Assembly (NCBI GenBank): GCA_902514615.1
Contig: CABXRG010000005.1
Span: 1 to 64,000 of the forward strand
Length of the DNA stretch: 64,000 nucleotides
Source: an uncultured Bacteroidota bacterium
GTDB taxonomy: Bacteria > Bacteroidota > Bacteroidia > Flavobacteriales > Flavobacteriaceae
Direction: 5' to 3'
Position numbers and translations under genes: made by a program. The notes under the pieces are model-generated. The model did no database searches and was not told where the DNA came from. It saw only the letters and a list, made by a program, of their open reading frames with translations. This document shows positions 1-10,249 of this stretch, piece by piece. The stretch's first letter is position 1, and every line of letters starts with the position of its first letter.

Positions 1-1
1 A

Positions 2-487
2 ATGATAATAAATAATGAAAAACAAACTACTATTAGAATGTCAGACTTTAACTCAGTGATATCATCTATAAATGGAAAAGTTGAACTTGTGTATGAGGGT
101 GAGGAAGAGGGAGCTGAACAAGTATCATACAATTTAATTTCTGATGCTGTAAAATCTCTTTTTAATAAATATTTTCCTAAGATTGAGAAACTATCTAAAC
201 CTGATGAGGAATCTCCATATGATTCAATATTAGAATGGTTCTCTCAAAAACAGTTAATAATAAGTGATAACCTTAAAAATAATGAATATGAAGAACTACT
301 CTCAGAAATTAAAGATGCGATATATCTCATTGATAGATATTTACCAGAGTTAGATGATAATGACAGATATTTCTTTATTGAATTTATATTATGGGGGCTA
401 GAAAGCTTTAAAAAACTATCCATTTTAAGGACTAACAATGGCATTGAATTTAAAGATCCTTTCAATAATTTTATAAATAAAATCTAA
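2..487 (+). CDS. C-terminal part of a magnesium-chelatase/MoxR-like AAA ATPase (5' truncated at window edge)
   Basis: Residues SSINGKVELVYEGEEEG...PYDSILEWF...YFFIEFILWGLESFKKLS resemble the C-terminus of Bacteroidota magnesium chelatase-like ATPases; ORF starts at window edge. Confidence 0.55.
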   Translation: MIINNEKQTTIRMSDFNSVISSINGKVELVYEGEEEGAEQVSYNLISDAVKSLFNKYFPKIEKLSKPDEESPYDSILEWFSQKQLIISDNLKNNEYEELLSEIKDAIYLIDRYLPELDDNDRYFFIEFILWGLESFKKLSILRTNNGIEFKDPFNNFINKI

Positions 488-1536
488 TCAATCCTACCTA
501 TTTTTGATTTTTTAGCTTCTTTTATAGTACCATCAAAACCCTCGATTCCACTTACGGTAGTATATTTAAGTGATTTTTTTTTATCCGGATTTAGTATTGA
601 ATATGCACTGTGACACATCACTGCTGCTTCGTGAAAACCACTTAAAATAAGCTTTAATTTACCTGGGTATGAATTGACATCACCAATTGCATAAATGCCT
701 TTAACATTTGTTTGATAATCTAAACTATTGTTAACTTTAATTGCATTATTTTCAATTTCAAGACCCCAATCTTTAATTGGACCTAATTTTGGAACAAGAC
801 CAAAAAGTGGAATAAAATAGTCAGTCTTAATAACCAAGTCGTCACCATCATGTTTTAAAACAACTGACTCTAATTTATTATCTCCACTCAGATTTGTTAT
901 TTGAGCTGGAGTAATAACTTGAATTTTACCTGAATTTTTTAATTTTTGAACTGATGAAACAGACTCATTAGCTCCTCTAAATTCATTCCTTCTGTGAACT
1001 AATATAACTTTCTGAGCAATTTCAGAAAGATAGATTGACCAGTCAAGTGCAGAATCTCCACCTCCTGCAATTATTACAGTTTTATCTTTAAATTGATCAG
1101 GATTTTTAATCATATAAAGAACCCCTTTGTCCTCGTACTTCTCTAGATTTGGTATATTAGGTTTTCTAGGAGTAAAAGTGCCAAGACCACCAGCTATTGC
1201 TATTATTTTGGCTGAAATTTTAGTTCCTTTATCTGTGGTTATAATGAATGAACCATCTTTAAGTTTATTTAATGTAAGTGCAGTTTCACCAAGAGTATAA
1301 GTAGGGTTAAAAGGTTTAATTTGCTCTAAAAGCTTTGCAATTAAATCTCCAGCTATTATTTCAGGATATGCAGGAATATCATATATAGGCTTTTTAGGAT
1401 ATAATTCTATACATTGTCCTCCAGGTTGACCTAAAGAATCTAAAATATGACACCTCATCTTTAAAAGACCTGCTTCAAATACTGTAAACAAACCTGTAGG
1501 CCCAGCTCCAATAATTAAGATTTCAGTTTTTATCAT
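484..1536 (-). CDS. NAD(P)/FAD-dependent oxidoreductase, ferredoxin--NADP+ reductase (thioredoxin reductase-like)
   Basis: GAGPTGLF FAD motif, GGGDSALDW NADP motif, GIYAIGDV. Confidence 0.88.
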   Translation of the reverse strand: MIKTEILIIGAGPTGLFTVFEAGLLKMRCHILDSLGQPGGQCIELYPKKPIYDIPAYPEIIAGDLIAKLLEQIKPFNPTYTLGETALTLNKLKDGSFIITTDKGTKISAKIIAIAGGLGTFTPRKPNIPNLEKYEDKGVLYMIKNPDQFKDKTVIIAGGGDSALDWSIYLSEIAQKVILVHRRNEFRGANESVSSVQKLKNSGKIQVITPAQITNLSGDNKLESVVLKHDGDDLVIKTDYFIPLFGLVPKLGPIKDWGLEIENNAIKVNNSLDYQTNVKGIYAIGDVNSYPGKLKLILSGFHEAAVMCHSAYSILNPDKKKSLKYTTVSGIEGFDGTIKEAKKSKIGRID

Positions 1537-1775
1537 TTAGATAATGGTAATACAGATTTAACTTCTTTTATTTCAGGAGCAAATTTTTTAATTGTTGTTT
1601 CGACACCAAGTTTAAGGGTCATCTGATTGACCTTACAATTAACACAAGCGCCATGAAGTTTAATTTTTACCGTTGAACCTTTTATTGAATCAAGAGAAAT
1701 ATCTCCACCATCTTTGATAAGGAAAGGTCTTATTTCTTCAAGAGCTTCTAATATTTTGTTTTCTAGTTTTGACAT
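1533..1775 (-). CDS. NifU C-terminal-domain Fe-S scaffold protein
   Basis: IRPFLIKDGGDISL...GACVNCKVNQMTLKLGVE (CxxC NifU motif). Confidence 0.9.
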   Translation of the reverse strand: MSKLENKILEALEEIRPFLIKDGGDISLDSIKGSTVKIKLHGACVNCKVNQMTLKLGVETTIKKFAPEIKEVKSVLPLSK

Positions 1776-2902
1776 TACTTTTTAATTGCAGAACATCCTA
1801 CTAAATTAGTAATTTCAACGATTTTAGTTGGTGGAAGTTCTTTATTTCTAATTAGTAATTGCTCAACAACATTTTTGGAGATATCATCAAATATTTCAGA
1901 TATTTCACTTGATTCTTGGAGTGATCCTGGTCTTCCAAAATCAGATGCTTCTCTAAGACTTTTGAAAAGAGGAATCTCACCAAGAAAATTGATATTAAGA
2001 TCTTTTGAAAGATACCTAACGCCAGCTTCTCCAAAAATGTAATGTTTTTCTTGAGAATTTTCGGCTTTGAAATAAGCCATATTTTCAACAAGTCCTAAAA
2101 TTGGAACTGAAATATTATCTTGTTGAAACATTTTAATACCTCTTCTAGCGTCTGCTAAAGCAACATTTTGAGGTGTACTAATAATTATTGATCCTGTAAT
2201 TGGAAGAGACTGAACTAAACTAAGGTGAATATCTCCTGTTCCAGGGGGTAGATCTAAAAATAAAAAATCAAGCTCACCCCAATTTGTGTCAAAAATCATT
2301 TGATTTAATGCTTTTGAAGCCATTGGACCTCTCCATACTACTGCTTGGTCAAGTTTAGTAAAAAATCCAATTGACATAATTTTAACACCATAGCTTTCAA
2401 TTGGTTCAATCCTTGATTCACCATTAACCTTTATAGATTTTGGCACATATCCTTCAACATCCATCATAGTAGGAACAGATGGTCCATAAATATCAGCATC
2501 TAATATTCCAACTTTACAACCTTTCTTTGCTAAACTGGCGGCAAGATTAATAGTTAATGTTGACTTACCAACTCCACCTTTGGCAGAAGATACAGCAATA
2601 ATAGAGTCAACTCCTAATATTTTTTTTGATTGAGAAGATATTTTAGAATCTACCTTCTCTATTTTAACATTGATGTTAATTTTTGCTTTTTCATATATAT
2701 CAGCATGAATAATCTTCATTATATCAACTTCGAGTTTTTTTCTCGCTTGAAGCGTAGGGTTGCTCAAAATTAAATCAATATCAACCTGGTCTCCAAAGAC
2801 TTGAATGTTTTTTAAAATACCTGAATCAACAATATTTTCAGAAGAACCTGAAATATTTACATTTTCAAGTGTTTTTTTGATATTTACTTTTGTTAATTTC
2901 AT
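1775..2902 (-). CDS. Mrp/NBP35 family Fe-S carrier ATPase
   Basis: AVSSAKGGVGKSTLTINLA deviant Walker A, DLPPGTGD, ENMAYF. Confidence 0.93.
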   Translation of the reverse strand: MKLTKVNIKKTLENVNISGSSENIVDSGILKNIQVFGDQVDIDLILSNPTLQARKKLEVDIMKIIHADIYEKAKININVKIEKVDSKISSQSKKILGVDSIIAVSSAKGGVGKSTLTINLAASLAKKGCKVGILDADIYGPSVPTMMDVEGYVPKSIKVNGESRIEPIESYGVKIMSIGFFTKLDQAVVWRGPMASKALNQMIFDTNWGELDFLFLDLPPGTGDIHLSLVQSLPITGSIIISTPQNVALADARRGIKMFQQDNISVPILGLVENMAYFKAENSQEKHYIFGEAGVRYLSKDLNINFLGEIPLFKSLREASDFGRPGSLQESSEISEIFDDISKNVVEQLLIRNKELPPTKIVEITNLVGCSAIKK

Positions 2903-2966
2903 ATGAATTTATCGATACAAATATAGTAGTAAGTAATAACTTTAAATCTTAAAATTTTAATAATTA

Positions 2967-3281
2967 TTAGGGCTTCCAAAGTTTTTTTTCAAAATCAATT
3001 ACTTTGTCATCATCAATTTTAATTCCTTCATTTTCTAACAATTGCCTCATCAATTCAAACCCTTTAAAATGATGTTTACCAGTTAAAATTCCATTCCTGT
3101 TAACAACTCTATGAGCTGGTATAGACGAATCATTATGACATGCATTAAGGGCCCAACCTACAGTTCTTGCACTTAAAGCTGCACCAATTTTTTTCGCTAT
3201 CAAACCATATGTTGTAACTCTTCCTGAAGGGATTGTTTTAACAACTTCATAAACTTTTGAAAAAAAATCTGATTTACTCAC
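2967..3281 (-). CDS. MGMT-family alkyltransferase-like (ATL) protein
   Basis: IPSGRVTTYGLIAK...VGWALNACHN...IPAHRVVNRNG; active-site Cys replaced by Ala. Confidence 0.88.
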   Translation of the reverse strand: MSKSDFFSKVYEVVKTIPSGRVTTYGLIAKKIGAALSARTVGWALNACHNDSSIPAHRVVNRNGILTGKHHFKGFELMRQLLENEGIKIDDDKVIDFEKKLWKP

Positions 3282-4351
3282 AAGAAATTAATAGAAGTTT
3301 TAGGTTTTTGTAAAGTAAAAGAAAATTCGGTTCCCTTTCCAATTTGACTTTTTACAAAAATTTGCTCCTTATGAGCTTCAATAATATGCTTAACAATTGA
3401 TAAACCAAGACCTGAGCCACCCTTTTTTCTTGATCTATTTTTATCAATCCTATAAAATCTTTCAAATAAACGAGGTAAATGCTCTTCTTCAATCCCTTCT
3501 CCATCATCAATTACCTTAATAATTACTTTTTCTTTATTAAAGTCTTCAACAACTACCTTTGTATACCCATTGTTACAACCATATTTAATTGAATTTACAA
3601 CTAAGTTTGTAAGAACTTGAAGAATTCTTTCTTGGTCTGCATGAACAATTACAGGAGTAATGTTATTTTTTTTATATTCAAGCGTGATATTATTTTTTTC
3701 AGATTCAAATTCCATTAACTCAAAAACATTATCAACGAGTTCATTAATATTAAAATCAGACTTATCAACTGTTTTAATTCCAGATTCAAATTGAGTTATT
3801 AGATCTAAATCTTTAACAATTGAAATAAGTCTATCAACTCCTTTAGCAGCTCTTTTTAAGTATTTTTCTCTTACTTTTTTATCCTTCATAGCACCTTCAA
3901 CTAGAGTTAATATATATCCTTGGATTGTAAATAATGGTGTTTTCAGCTCATGGGATATATTACCAAGGAACTCTCTCCTGTAATTTTCTTGATCTTTTAA
4001 AACGTCTATTTCAGATCTTCTTTCCTTAGCATTTGTAATAATTTCATCTGCAATTATATCTAAATTTTTATTATCAGAAAAGTCTTTGACAATTTCTGGA
4101 TTTAATTCACTTAAGATTTTAGATACAGCTATTCTAACATATTTTCTAATAAATATTTCCAGGGTTATTCTAACTACAACAAAAAGAATTAAAAACGATA
4201 GAACACTAAGTAGTAAAGTTTCATTTCTATAATTTGAATTAGATGAAATAAATTGAAAAAAAATAAATTCTAAGAAAAAAACAATAATTGTAATGAAAAG
4301 AGATGCTCTAAAAGCTTGAGGACTTGATTTGATTTTAAATGGAAATTTCAT
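3278..4351 (-). CDS. Sensor histidine kinase (PhoR-like)
   Basis: FLGNISHELKTPLFTIQGYI H-box; DDGEGIEEEHLPRLFERFYR; GGSGLGLSIVKHI. Confidence 0.93.
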   Translation of the reverse strand: MKFPFKIKSSPQAFRASLFITIIVFFLEFIFFQFISSNSNYRNETLLLSVLSFLILFVVVRITLEIFIRKYVRIAVSKILSELNPEIVKDFSDNKNLDIIADEIITNAKERRSEIDVLKDQENYRREFLGNISHELKTPLFTIQGYILTLVEGAMKDKKVREKYLKRAAKGVDRLISIVKDLDLITQFESGIKTVDKSDFNINELVDNVFELMEFESEKNNITLEYKKNNITPVIVHADQERILQVLTNLVVNSIKYGCNNGYTKVVVEDFNKEKVIIKVIDDGEGIEEEHLPRLFERFYRIDKNRSRKKGGSGLGLSIVKHIIEAHKEQIFVKSQIGKGTEFSFTLQKPKTSINFL

Positions 4352-5040
4352 TATTCTATAACAAACTTATAGCCAACACCCTTTACGGTTTCAAAGTGTT
4401 TATCACCTATTTTTTCTCTTAATTTTCTTATGTGTACATCGATAGTTCTGTCTCCGACAACAACTTCTCCTCCCCAAACCATTTCCATAATTTTATCTCT
4501 TTTAAAAACTTTTTCGGGTTTTGAAGCGAGTAAATATAATAGCTCGAATTCTTTTCTAGGTAAGTTTATTGATGTGTCCGAGATATATACTTTATACTTT
4601 TCTCTATCAATTTTAATATTTGAGAAATTAATTTCATTAGTGTCACTTTGAATATTTTTATTTGACCTTCTTAATAGACCTTTAACTTTTGAAATAAGAA
4701 CTTTAGGTTTAACGGGCTTTGTTACATAATCATCAGCTCCAGCTTCATATGCAGCAACATGGGAATAATCTTCTCCTCTAGCAGTTAAAAACATAATAAT
4801 TGTATCATTAAATTTTTCATCTGACCTAAGTTTTTCACATGCTTCAATACCATCCATGTTTGGCATCATAACATCCATAATGATGAGATTTGGATTTATT
4901 ATTATTGCCTTTTCAATTGCAGATTTGCCATCTTTAGCAGTTGAAACTTTATATCCTTCATTTGATAAATTATATTTTAAAATTTCTAAAATATCTGGCT
5001 CATCATCTACACAAAGAATTTTGATGTCTGATTTATTCAT
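4351..5040 (-). CDS. OmpR/PhoB-family response regulator
   Basis: CVDDEPDILEIL, MDVMMPNMDG, winged-helix DRTIDVHIRKLREKIG; 1-nt overlap with the kinase. Confidence 0.94.
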   Translation of the reverse strand: MNKSDIKILCVDDEPDILEILKYNLSNEGYKVSTAKDGKSAIEKAIIINPNLIIMDVMMPNMDGIEACEKLRSDEKFNDTIIMFLTARGEDYSHVAAYEAGADDYVTKPVKPKVLISKVKGLLRRSNKNIQSDTNEINFSNIKIDREKYKVYISDTSINLPRKEFELLYLLASKPEKVFKRDKIMEMVWGGEVVVGDRTIDVHIRKLREKIGDKHFETVKGVGYKFVIE

Positions 5041-5113
5041 GTTTTCAGATATAATTTAATAAATAATCAACTAAAAAGATTAAATAATTAAAAATTTAAT
5101 GTTTGCTAAACAA

Positions 5114-6409
5114 TTAAGTAACAATTACTAAATGATAGTTTTTTCGTCCTCTTTGAAGCAAAACATACTTTTTATTAATTAAATCAGATTTTGAAACTTT
5201 ATAGGTTCTTGAAACTTTATTTTTATTTACAGAAATAGAGTTTTCTGCAAGTGATCTTCTAGCTTCACTTACAGACTTAAGAAAATTAGTTTGTGTAGCT
5301 AATAAATTTTCAATTTCAATTTTATTTGATAGTGTTTCTAAAGAAATAGTTGAACTAGGAACTCCATCAAATATTTCATTAAAAGTGTTTTTGTCGAGAG
5401 ATTCTAAATCTTCCTTGCTTGACTTTCCAAAAAGGACTTTGGAAGCTTTAATAGCATTATTTAAGTCTTTTTTACTATGAACCATAATAGTTACAATCTC
5501 CGCAATTTGATTTTGAAGTAACCTTTTTGATTTATCTCTATTATGTTCTTTAATAAGATCTTCAACTTTAGCCTTTGAAAGGAAAGTGAAAACTTTAATG
5601 TAATTAACAGCATCTTCATCCGTTATGTTAAGCCAATATTGATAAAATTTATAAACTGAGGTTTTGTTTTTATCTAACCAAATATTTCCCCCTTCTGATT
5701 TACCAAACTTAGATCCATCAGATTTTTTTATCAATGGACAGGTCATAGCAAAAGCTTTCTTATTTTCTTTTCTTCTAATAAGCTCAGTTCCAGTAGTTAT
5801 ATTTCCCCATTGATCACTTCCCCCCATTTGAAGTGTACAGCTCATTTCTTTATATAGGTGAAGAAAATCATATCCTTGGATAAGTTGATATGTAAACTCT
5901 GTAAATGACATACCCTGAGTTGTGTCTTTTGAAATTCTTTTTTTAACTGACTCCTTTCCCATCATATAATTTACAGTAATATGTTTTCCAATATCCCTTG
6001 AAAAATCAATAATTGAAAATTTACTCATCCAATCATAATTATTTACCAGTACAGCCTTATTAGATATGTTAGAATTAAAATCCAAAAATTTTTCAAACTG
6101 AATCTTAAGTTTTTTTTCGTTGTATTTTAAAATTTTCTTATCTAATAGGTTTCTTTCATCAGATTTTCCAGATGGATCACCTATCATTCCAGTGGCACCT
6201 CCCAAAAGCACAATAGGAGTGTGACCAGCATTTTGAAAATGTTTTAAAATAAATATTGGCACTAAACTTCCGATGTGCAATGAGTCAGATGTTGGATCAA
6301 ATCCAATATATCCAACTGTTTTATTTTTCGCTAAATGCTCTTCAGTACCAGGAATTACATCATGTAACATCCCTCTCCATTTTAATTCTTTAATAAATTC
6401 TTTCATCAT
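5114..6409 (-). CDS. tyrS: Tyrosyl-tRNA synthetase
   Basis: GFDPTSDSLHIGSLVP, KFGKSEGG signature, C-terminal S4 domain. Confidence 0.96.
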   Translation of the reverse strand: MMKEFIKELKWRGMLHDVIPGTEEHLAKNKTVGYIGFDPTSDSLHIGSLVPIFILKHFQNAGHTPIVLLGGATGMIGDPSGKSDERNLLDKKILKYNEKKLKIQFEKFLDFNSNISNKAVLVNNYDWMSKFSIIDFSRDIGKHITVNYMMGKESVKKRISKDTTQGMSFTEFTYQLIQGYDFLHLYKEMSCTLQMGGSDQWGNITTGTELIRRKENKKAFAMTCPLIKKSDGSKFGKSEGGNIWLDKNKTSVYKFYQYWLNITDEDAVNYIKVFTFLSKAKVEDLIKEHNRDKSKRLLQNQIAEIVTIMVHSKKDLNNAIKASKVLFGKSSKEDLESLDKNTFNEIFDGVPSSTISLETLSNKIEIENLLATQTNFLKSVSEARRSLAENSISVNKNKVSRTYKVSKSDLINKKYVLLQRGRKNYHLVIVT

Positions 6410-6723
6410 TTAATATTCTTTAAACTGTCAATAGATTTGAGAATCCTTCTTTTCACATTAGAATAAATATTAAAATGAATTTTAGGATTTCTAGAGTAAT
6501 ATAGTTCACTTTCATAAAACTGTAAACTATCAATATCATGTTTTTTATAAATTAATTCATCACTCAATAAGTTATTATCAATTTTTAAGTCATAACTGCT
6601 AGAAGCATTCAAAATCATTATATCAAAAATAATTCTTTCCATTTTTTCTTCACTTATTAAGTTTATAGGAGCATCAGAGGAGCATCCCAACAACAAAATA
6701 AAAAATATCAAATATTTTTTCAT
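6406..6723 (-). CDS. DUF4296-type lipoprotein
   Basis: Lipobox FILLLGCSS; short Bacteroidota lipoprotein pattern (YKKHDIDSLQFYESELYYSRNPKIH). Confidence 0.6.
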   Translation of the reverse strand: MKKYLIFFILLLGCSSDAPINLISEEKMERIIFDIMILNASSSYDLKIDNNLLSDELIYKKHDIDSLQFYESELYYSRNPKIHFNIYSNVKRRILKSIDSLKNIK

Positions 6724-8057
6724 CTATTAAAAGTTAATTTTTTTCCCTGAGGAATTAAATTTATTTTTCCTTCAGCATAAACTACTTTTCCATTAACTAT
6801 GGTTCTGTTTATCGAATGATTAAACTTTTCTCCTTCAAAAGGTGACCAACCACATTTATATAAAAGTGAATCTTTAGAGACAAATGTAGAAGTATTTGGA
6901 TCTATTAAAACAATATCTGCATAGTAACCCTCTCTAAGGAATCCTCTATTATGTACTTCAAATATAATTGCTGGATTATGTGAAATTTTTTCTACAATTT
7001 TTTCAATCGAAACTCCATATTCATTACAATTTTGCAGAAGAGATAATATTGTATGTTGAACCATAGGACCTCCTGAAGGACAATTTAAATACTTATTATT
7101 TTTTTCTTCTTCTGTATGAGGGGCATGATCTGATGCTATAATATCAATTTTATCATTATTGATTGCAGTCCATAAAGCATCTCTATCATTTTTTGATTTT
7201 ATTGCAGGATTCCACTTTATTTTTGAACCTAAATTTTTATAGTCATTATCCGTAAACCATAAATGATGTGCACAAACTTCAGCAGTTATTTTTTTATCTT
7301 TCAATTGAACTTTATTATCAAATAGTTCTAGCTCTTTTGCAGTTGAAATATGAAATACATTTAATCTAGCACCTGTTTTTTTTGCAAGTTTAACAGCAAA
7401 ATCAGAACTTTTAAAACATGCTTTTTCACTTCTGATTTTCGGATGAATATCTATTGGTATATCCTCTCCATATAAATCACTATAATAATCGGTATTATCT
7501 TTAATGGTTTGTTCATCCTCACAATGTGCTGATATTGGCAACGATGTACTCATAAAGATGTTCTCAATAGCTTCACGATTATCAATCAACATTTTTCCAG
7601 TTGAAGATCCTAAAAAAAGCTTAATTCCTGCAACTTCTGATTTATCAATCTTTTTTATTTCATCAATATTATCATTTGTTCCTCCAAACATGAATGAGAA
7701 ATTAGCAAAAGAGTTATTTGAGGCATTTTTAATCTTATTATTAAACTCCTCTATACTAGTAGTATTAGGAACTGTATTAGGCATTTCAATATATGAGGTA
7801 ACACCACCAGCAATTGCAGCTTTAGATTCTGTGCTTATATTTCCTTTGTGAGTAAGACCTGGTTCACGAAAATGAACTTGATCGTCAATCATACCAGGAA
7901 TCACTAAAAATCCCTTGGCATTAATGGTTTCAACTTCATTATTCAATTTAATTCCTACACCTATTTTTTTTATAAATTCGTTTTCAATATAGATATCTTG
8001 TAAAGATCTTTTACCCTCATTTATAATTGTTGCATTTTTTATAAGAAGCTTATTCAT
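6720..8057 (-). CDS. pyrC: Dihydroorotase
   Basis: PGMIDDQVHFREPGLTHKG, IASDHAPHT, NPAIIF amidohydrolase motifs. Confidence 0.9.
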   Translation of the reverse strand: MNKLLIKNATIINEGKRSLQDIYIENEFIKKIGVGIKLNNEVETINAKGFLVIPGMIDDQVHFREPGLTHKGNISTESKAAIAGGVTSYIEMPNTVPNTTSIEEFNNKIKNASNNSFANFSFMFGGTNDNIDEIKKIDKSEVAGIKLFLGSSTGKMLIDNREAIENIFMSTSLPISAHCEDEQTIKDNTDYYSDLYGEDIPIDIHPKIRSEKACFKSSDFAVKLAKKTGARLNVFHISTAKELELFDNKVQLKDKKITAEVCAHHLWFTDNDYKNLGSKIKWNPAIKSKNDRDALWTAINNDKIDIIASDHAPHTEEEKNNKYLNCPSGGPMVQHTILSLLQNCNEYGVSIEKIVEKISHNPAIIFEVHNRGFLREGYYADIVLIDPNTSTFVSKDSLLYKCGWSPFEGEKFNHSINRTIVNGKVVYAEGKINLIPQGKKLTFNR

Positions 8058-8781
8058 TTGTTTTAAATAATGAGTCTAACTTTAATTTAATTACACCTGT
8101 AATAGCCTCTAAAATAATGTTTTTATTCATTTTTGATTTTCCTGATATTCTATTTACAAACACTATTTGATGCTCCTTTAATTTAAAATTCTTTTTCCAT
8201 AATTTGAATTTCATTTCAATTTGAAATGCATATCCATTAAATTTAATATTGCTTAAGTCTAAAGATAATAAAGCTTTATTGGTATATCCTACAAATCCCG
8301 ATGTAGCATCTTTAATTTTCATTCCCGTAATTATTCTAACATAAAGATTAGCAAAATAAGAAAGAAAAATTCTTGAAAGGGGCCAGTTAACTACACTAAT
8401 ACCTTCCAAATATCTTGAACCTATAGCAACATCAGATTTTTTATTAATAAGTAAATTTTTAAGATTTATTAATTCATTCGGATTATGAGACAAATCAGCA
8501 TCCATTTCAAAAATATATGTATAATTTTCTCTTAATGCCCACTTAAATCCCTTTATATAAGCTGAGCCCAAACCTAACTTTTGATCTCTAACTATAAGAA
8601 AAATTCTATTTGAATACTTTTTTTTTAATTTAGAAACGATACTTGAAGTACCATCAGGTGAGTTATCATCAACAACTAAAATATCATAAGAGTCTTTTAA
8701 TTGAAGTATTTTATTAATAATAACTTCAATGTTTTCAGATTCATTATAAGTCGGTATAATAATTAAACTGTTGCCTTTCAT
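8050..8781 (-). CDS. Polyprenol monophosphomannose synthase-like family 2 glycosyltransferase
   Basis: IIPTYNESENIEVII, VDDNSPDGT, EMDADLSHNP, SGFVGY. Confidence 0.9.
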   Translation of the reverse strand: MKGNSLIIIPTYNESENIEVIINKILQLKDSYDILVVDDNSPDGTSSIVSKLKKKYSNRIFLIVRDQKLGLGSAYIKGFKWALRENYTYIFEMDADLSHNPNELINLKNLLINKKSDVAIGSRYLEGISVVNWPLSRIFLSYFANLYVRIITGMKIKDATSGFVGYTNKALLSLDLSNIKFNGYAFQIEMKFKLWKKNFKLKEHQIVFVNRISGKSKMNKNIILEAITGVIKLKLDSLFKTNE

Positions 8782-8830
8782 TTTATTATCTAGTTATTCC
8801 ATAGTTTTGTTATATATCAGAAGTTAACTA

Positions 8831-9499
8831 ATGATACAAAGTCAAGAAATAATCAGTATTTATGTGCTTACTTATATTGTAGTACTTTATTTATTTAGTG
8901 TCTTTCAAAGAGTAAAATTAATTTATTTATTTAGAAGTGCACGTTATCATTTTAGTAAAATCTTCTATCCTTATAATTCAGATGACCTTGGTGTTTCAAA
9001 AATTAACTATTTACATTATTTCTACATATTCTTCTATGTTCTTATAATAGGAGTAATTATAACCCATATAATAGCTCTTATTGAAGGAGGGGTGGCTAAA
9101 ACAAAGGGCTTAACTTTAATTCAGATTGAAGATTATTTAAAAATTAGTCTAATTATATACATCGCTATTTTTATAAGATTCTTAATTATAAAATATGTGT
9201 TAAGTATGTTTTTGAGTAGTAAACTAAAATTGATTTTTTATAAAAATTTTATAGTGAATATTATTATTGGAAATTTAATGCTACTGAATTTTACAGTCTA
9301 CAACTTAAACTCTTTTTATGATTATAATTATCTTATAATAACAACAATTACACTATTAGGACTTCATTTTTTCTTTCAAACCAAGTTATATCTTAGTTAT
9401 ATAAGTAAACATGAAATAAAAAGTATAATGTATTTTATTTTGTATCTTTGTGCGTTCAAACTAGCCCCTTGGTTATGGTTATATTCATCTCTGTTTTAA
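8831..9499 (+). CDS. DUF4271-like membrane protein
   Basis: Multi-TM protein immediately upstream of hemD-like gene; C-terminal LYLCAFKLAPWLWLY. Confidence 0.65.
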   Translation: MIQSQEIISIYVLTYIVVLYLFSVFQRVKLIYLFRSARYHFSKIFYPYNSDDLGVSKINYLHYFYIFFYVLIIGVIITHIIALIEGGVAKTKGLTLIQIEDYLKISLIIYIAIFIRFLIIKYVLSMFLSSKLKLIFYKNFIVNIIIGNLMLLNFTVYNLNSFYDYNYLIITTITLLGLHFFFQTKLYLSYISKHEIKSIMYFILYLCAFKLAPWLWLYSSLF

Positions 9500-9514
9500 A
9501 CCAAACATCTTATT

Positions 9515-10249
9515 ATGAGTGTTAAGACTATATTGATATCTCAGCCTAAGCCTACTAATGAAAATTCTCCCTATTCTTCACTGATTAGGAAGCATAAAGT
9601 CAAGATTGATTTTAGGAAATTTATTCACGTAGAAGGTCTAACTGCTAAAGAAGTTAGAGCTCAAAGAGTTGATTTTTCTAAATTTCATAATGTTATTCTT
9701 ACTAGTAGAAATTCTGTTGATCATTTTTTTAGAATTACTGAACAAATGAGATTTAAAGTTCCAGATAGAACTAAATATTTCTGTCAATCTGAAGCTGTAG
9801 CATACTATCTTCAAAAATATGTTGTCTACAGAAAACGTAAAATCTATGTAGGTAATAATAACTTTAGAGATCTTGAAGCTACTTTTATCAAATTTAATAA
9901 AGAAAGATTCTTGGCTCCTATTTCTGGAAGTTTAAACCCTGATATAATTAAAACATTAGATTCTTTTGAAATCTCATGGGATAGAGCACAGCTTTACAAA
10001 ACAGTTGTCAGTGACTTATCTGATCTAAGAGATGTATACTATGACATCCTTGTATTCTTTAGTCCTTTGGGAATTGAATCTTTATTTAAAAACTTCCCTG
10101 ACTTTGAACAAAATAAAACTCTTATTGCTGTTTACGGAAATACTACAGAAGAGGCTGCAAAGGCTAAGGGATTAAGAATTGATATAAAGGCACCAACAGA
10201 GGTGTCTCCATCAATGGCAATGGCTATTGATAAATATATTAAAGGTTAA
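9515..10249 (+). CDS. hemD: Uroporphyrinogen-III synthase
   Basis: ILISQPKPTNENSPYSSLIRKHKV; VILTSRNSVDHFF; DILVFFSPLGIESLF. Confidence 0.85.
   Translation: MSVKTILISQPKPTNENSPYSSLIRKHKVKIDFRKFIHVEGLTAKEVRAQRVDFSKFHNVILTSRNSVDHFFRITEQMRFKVPDRTKYFCQSEAVAYYLQKYVVYRKRKIYVGNNNFRDLEATFIKFNKERFLAPISGSLNPDIIKTLDSFEISWDRAQLYKTVVSDLSDLRDVYYDILVFFSPLGIESLFKNFPDFEQNKTLIAVYGNTTEEAAKAKGLRIDIKAPTEVSPSMAMAIDKYIKG

Noticed and set aside
1852-2091. 79-aa minus-strand ORF inside mrp in another frame
   Set aside because: Same-strand out-of-frame overlap within a conserved gene; no independent support.
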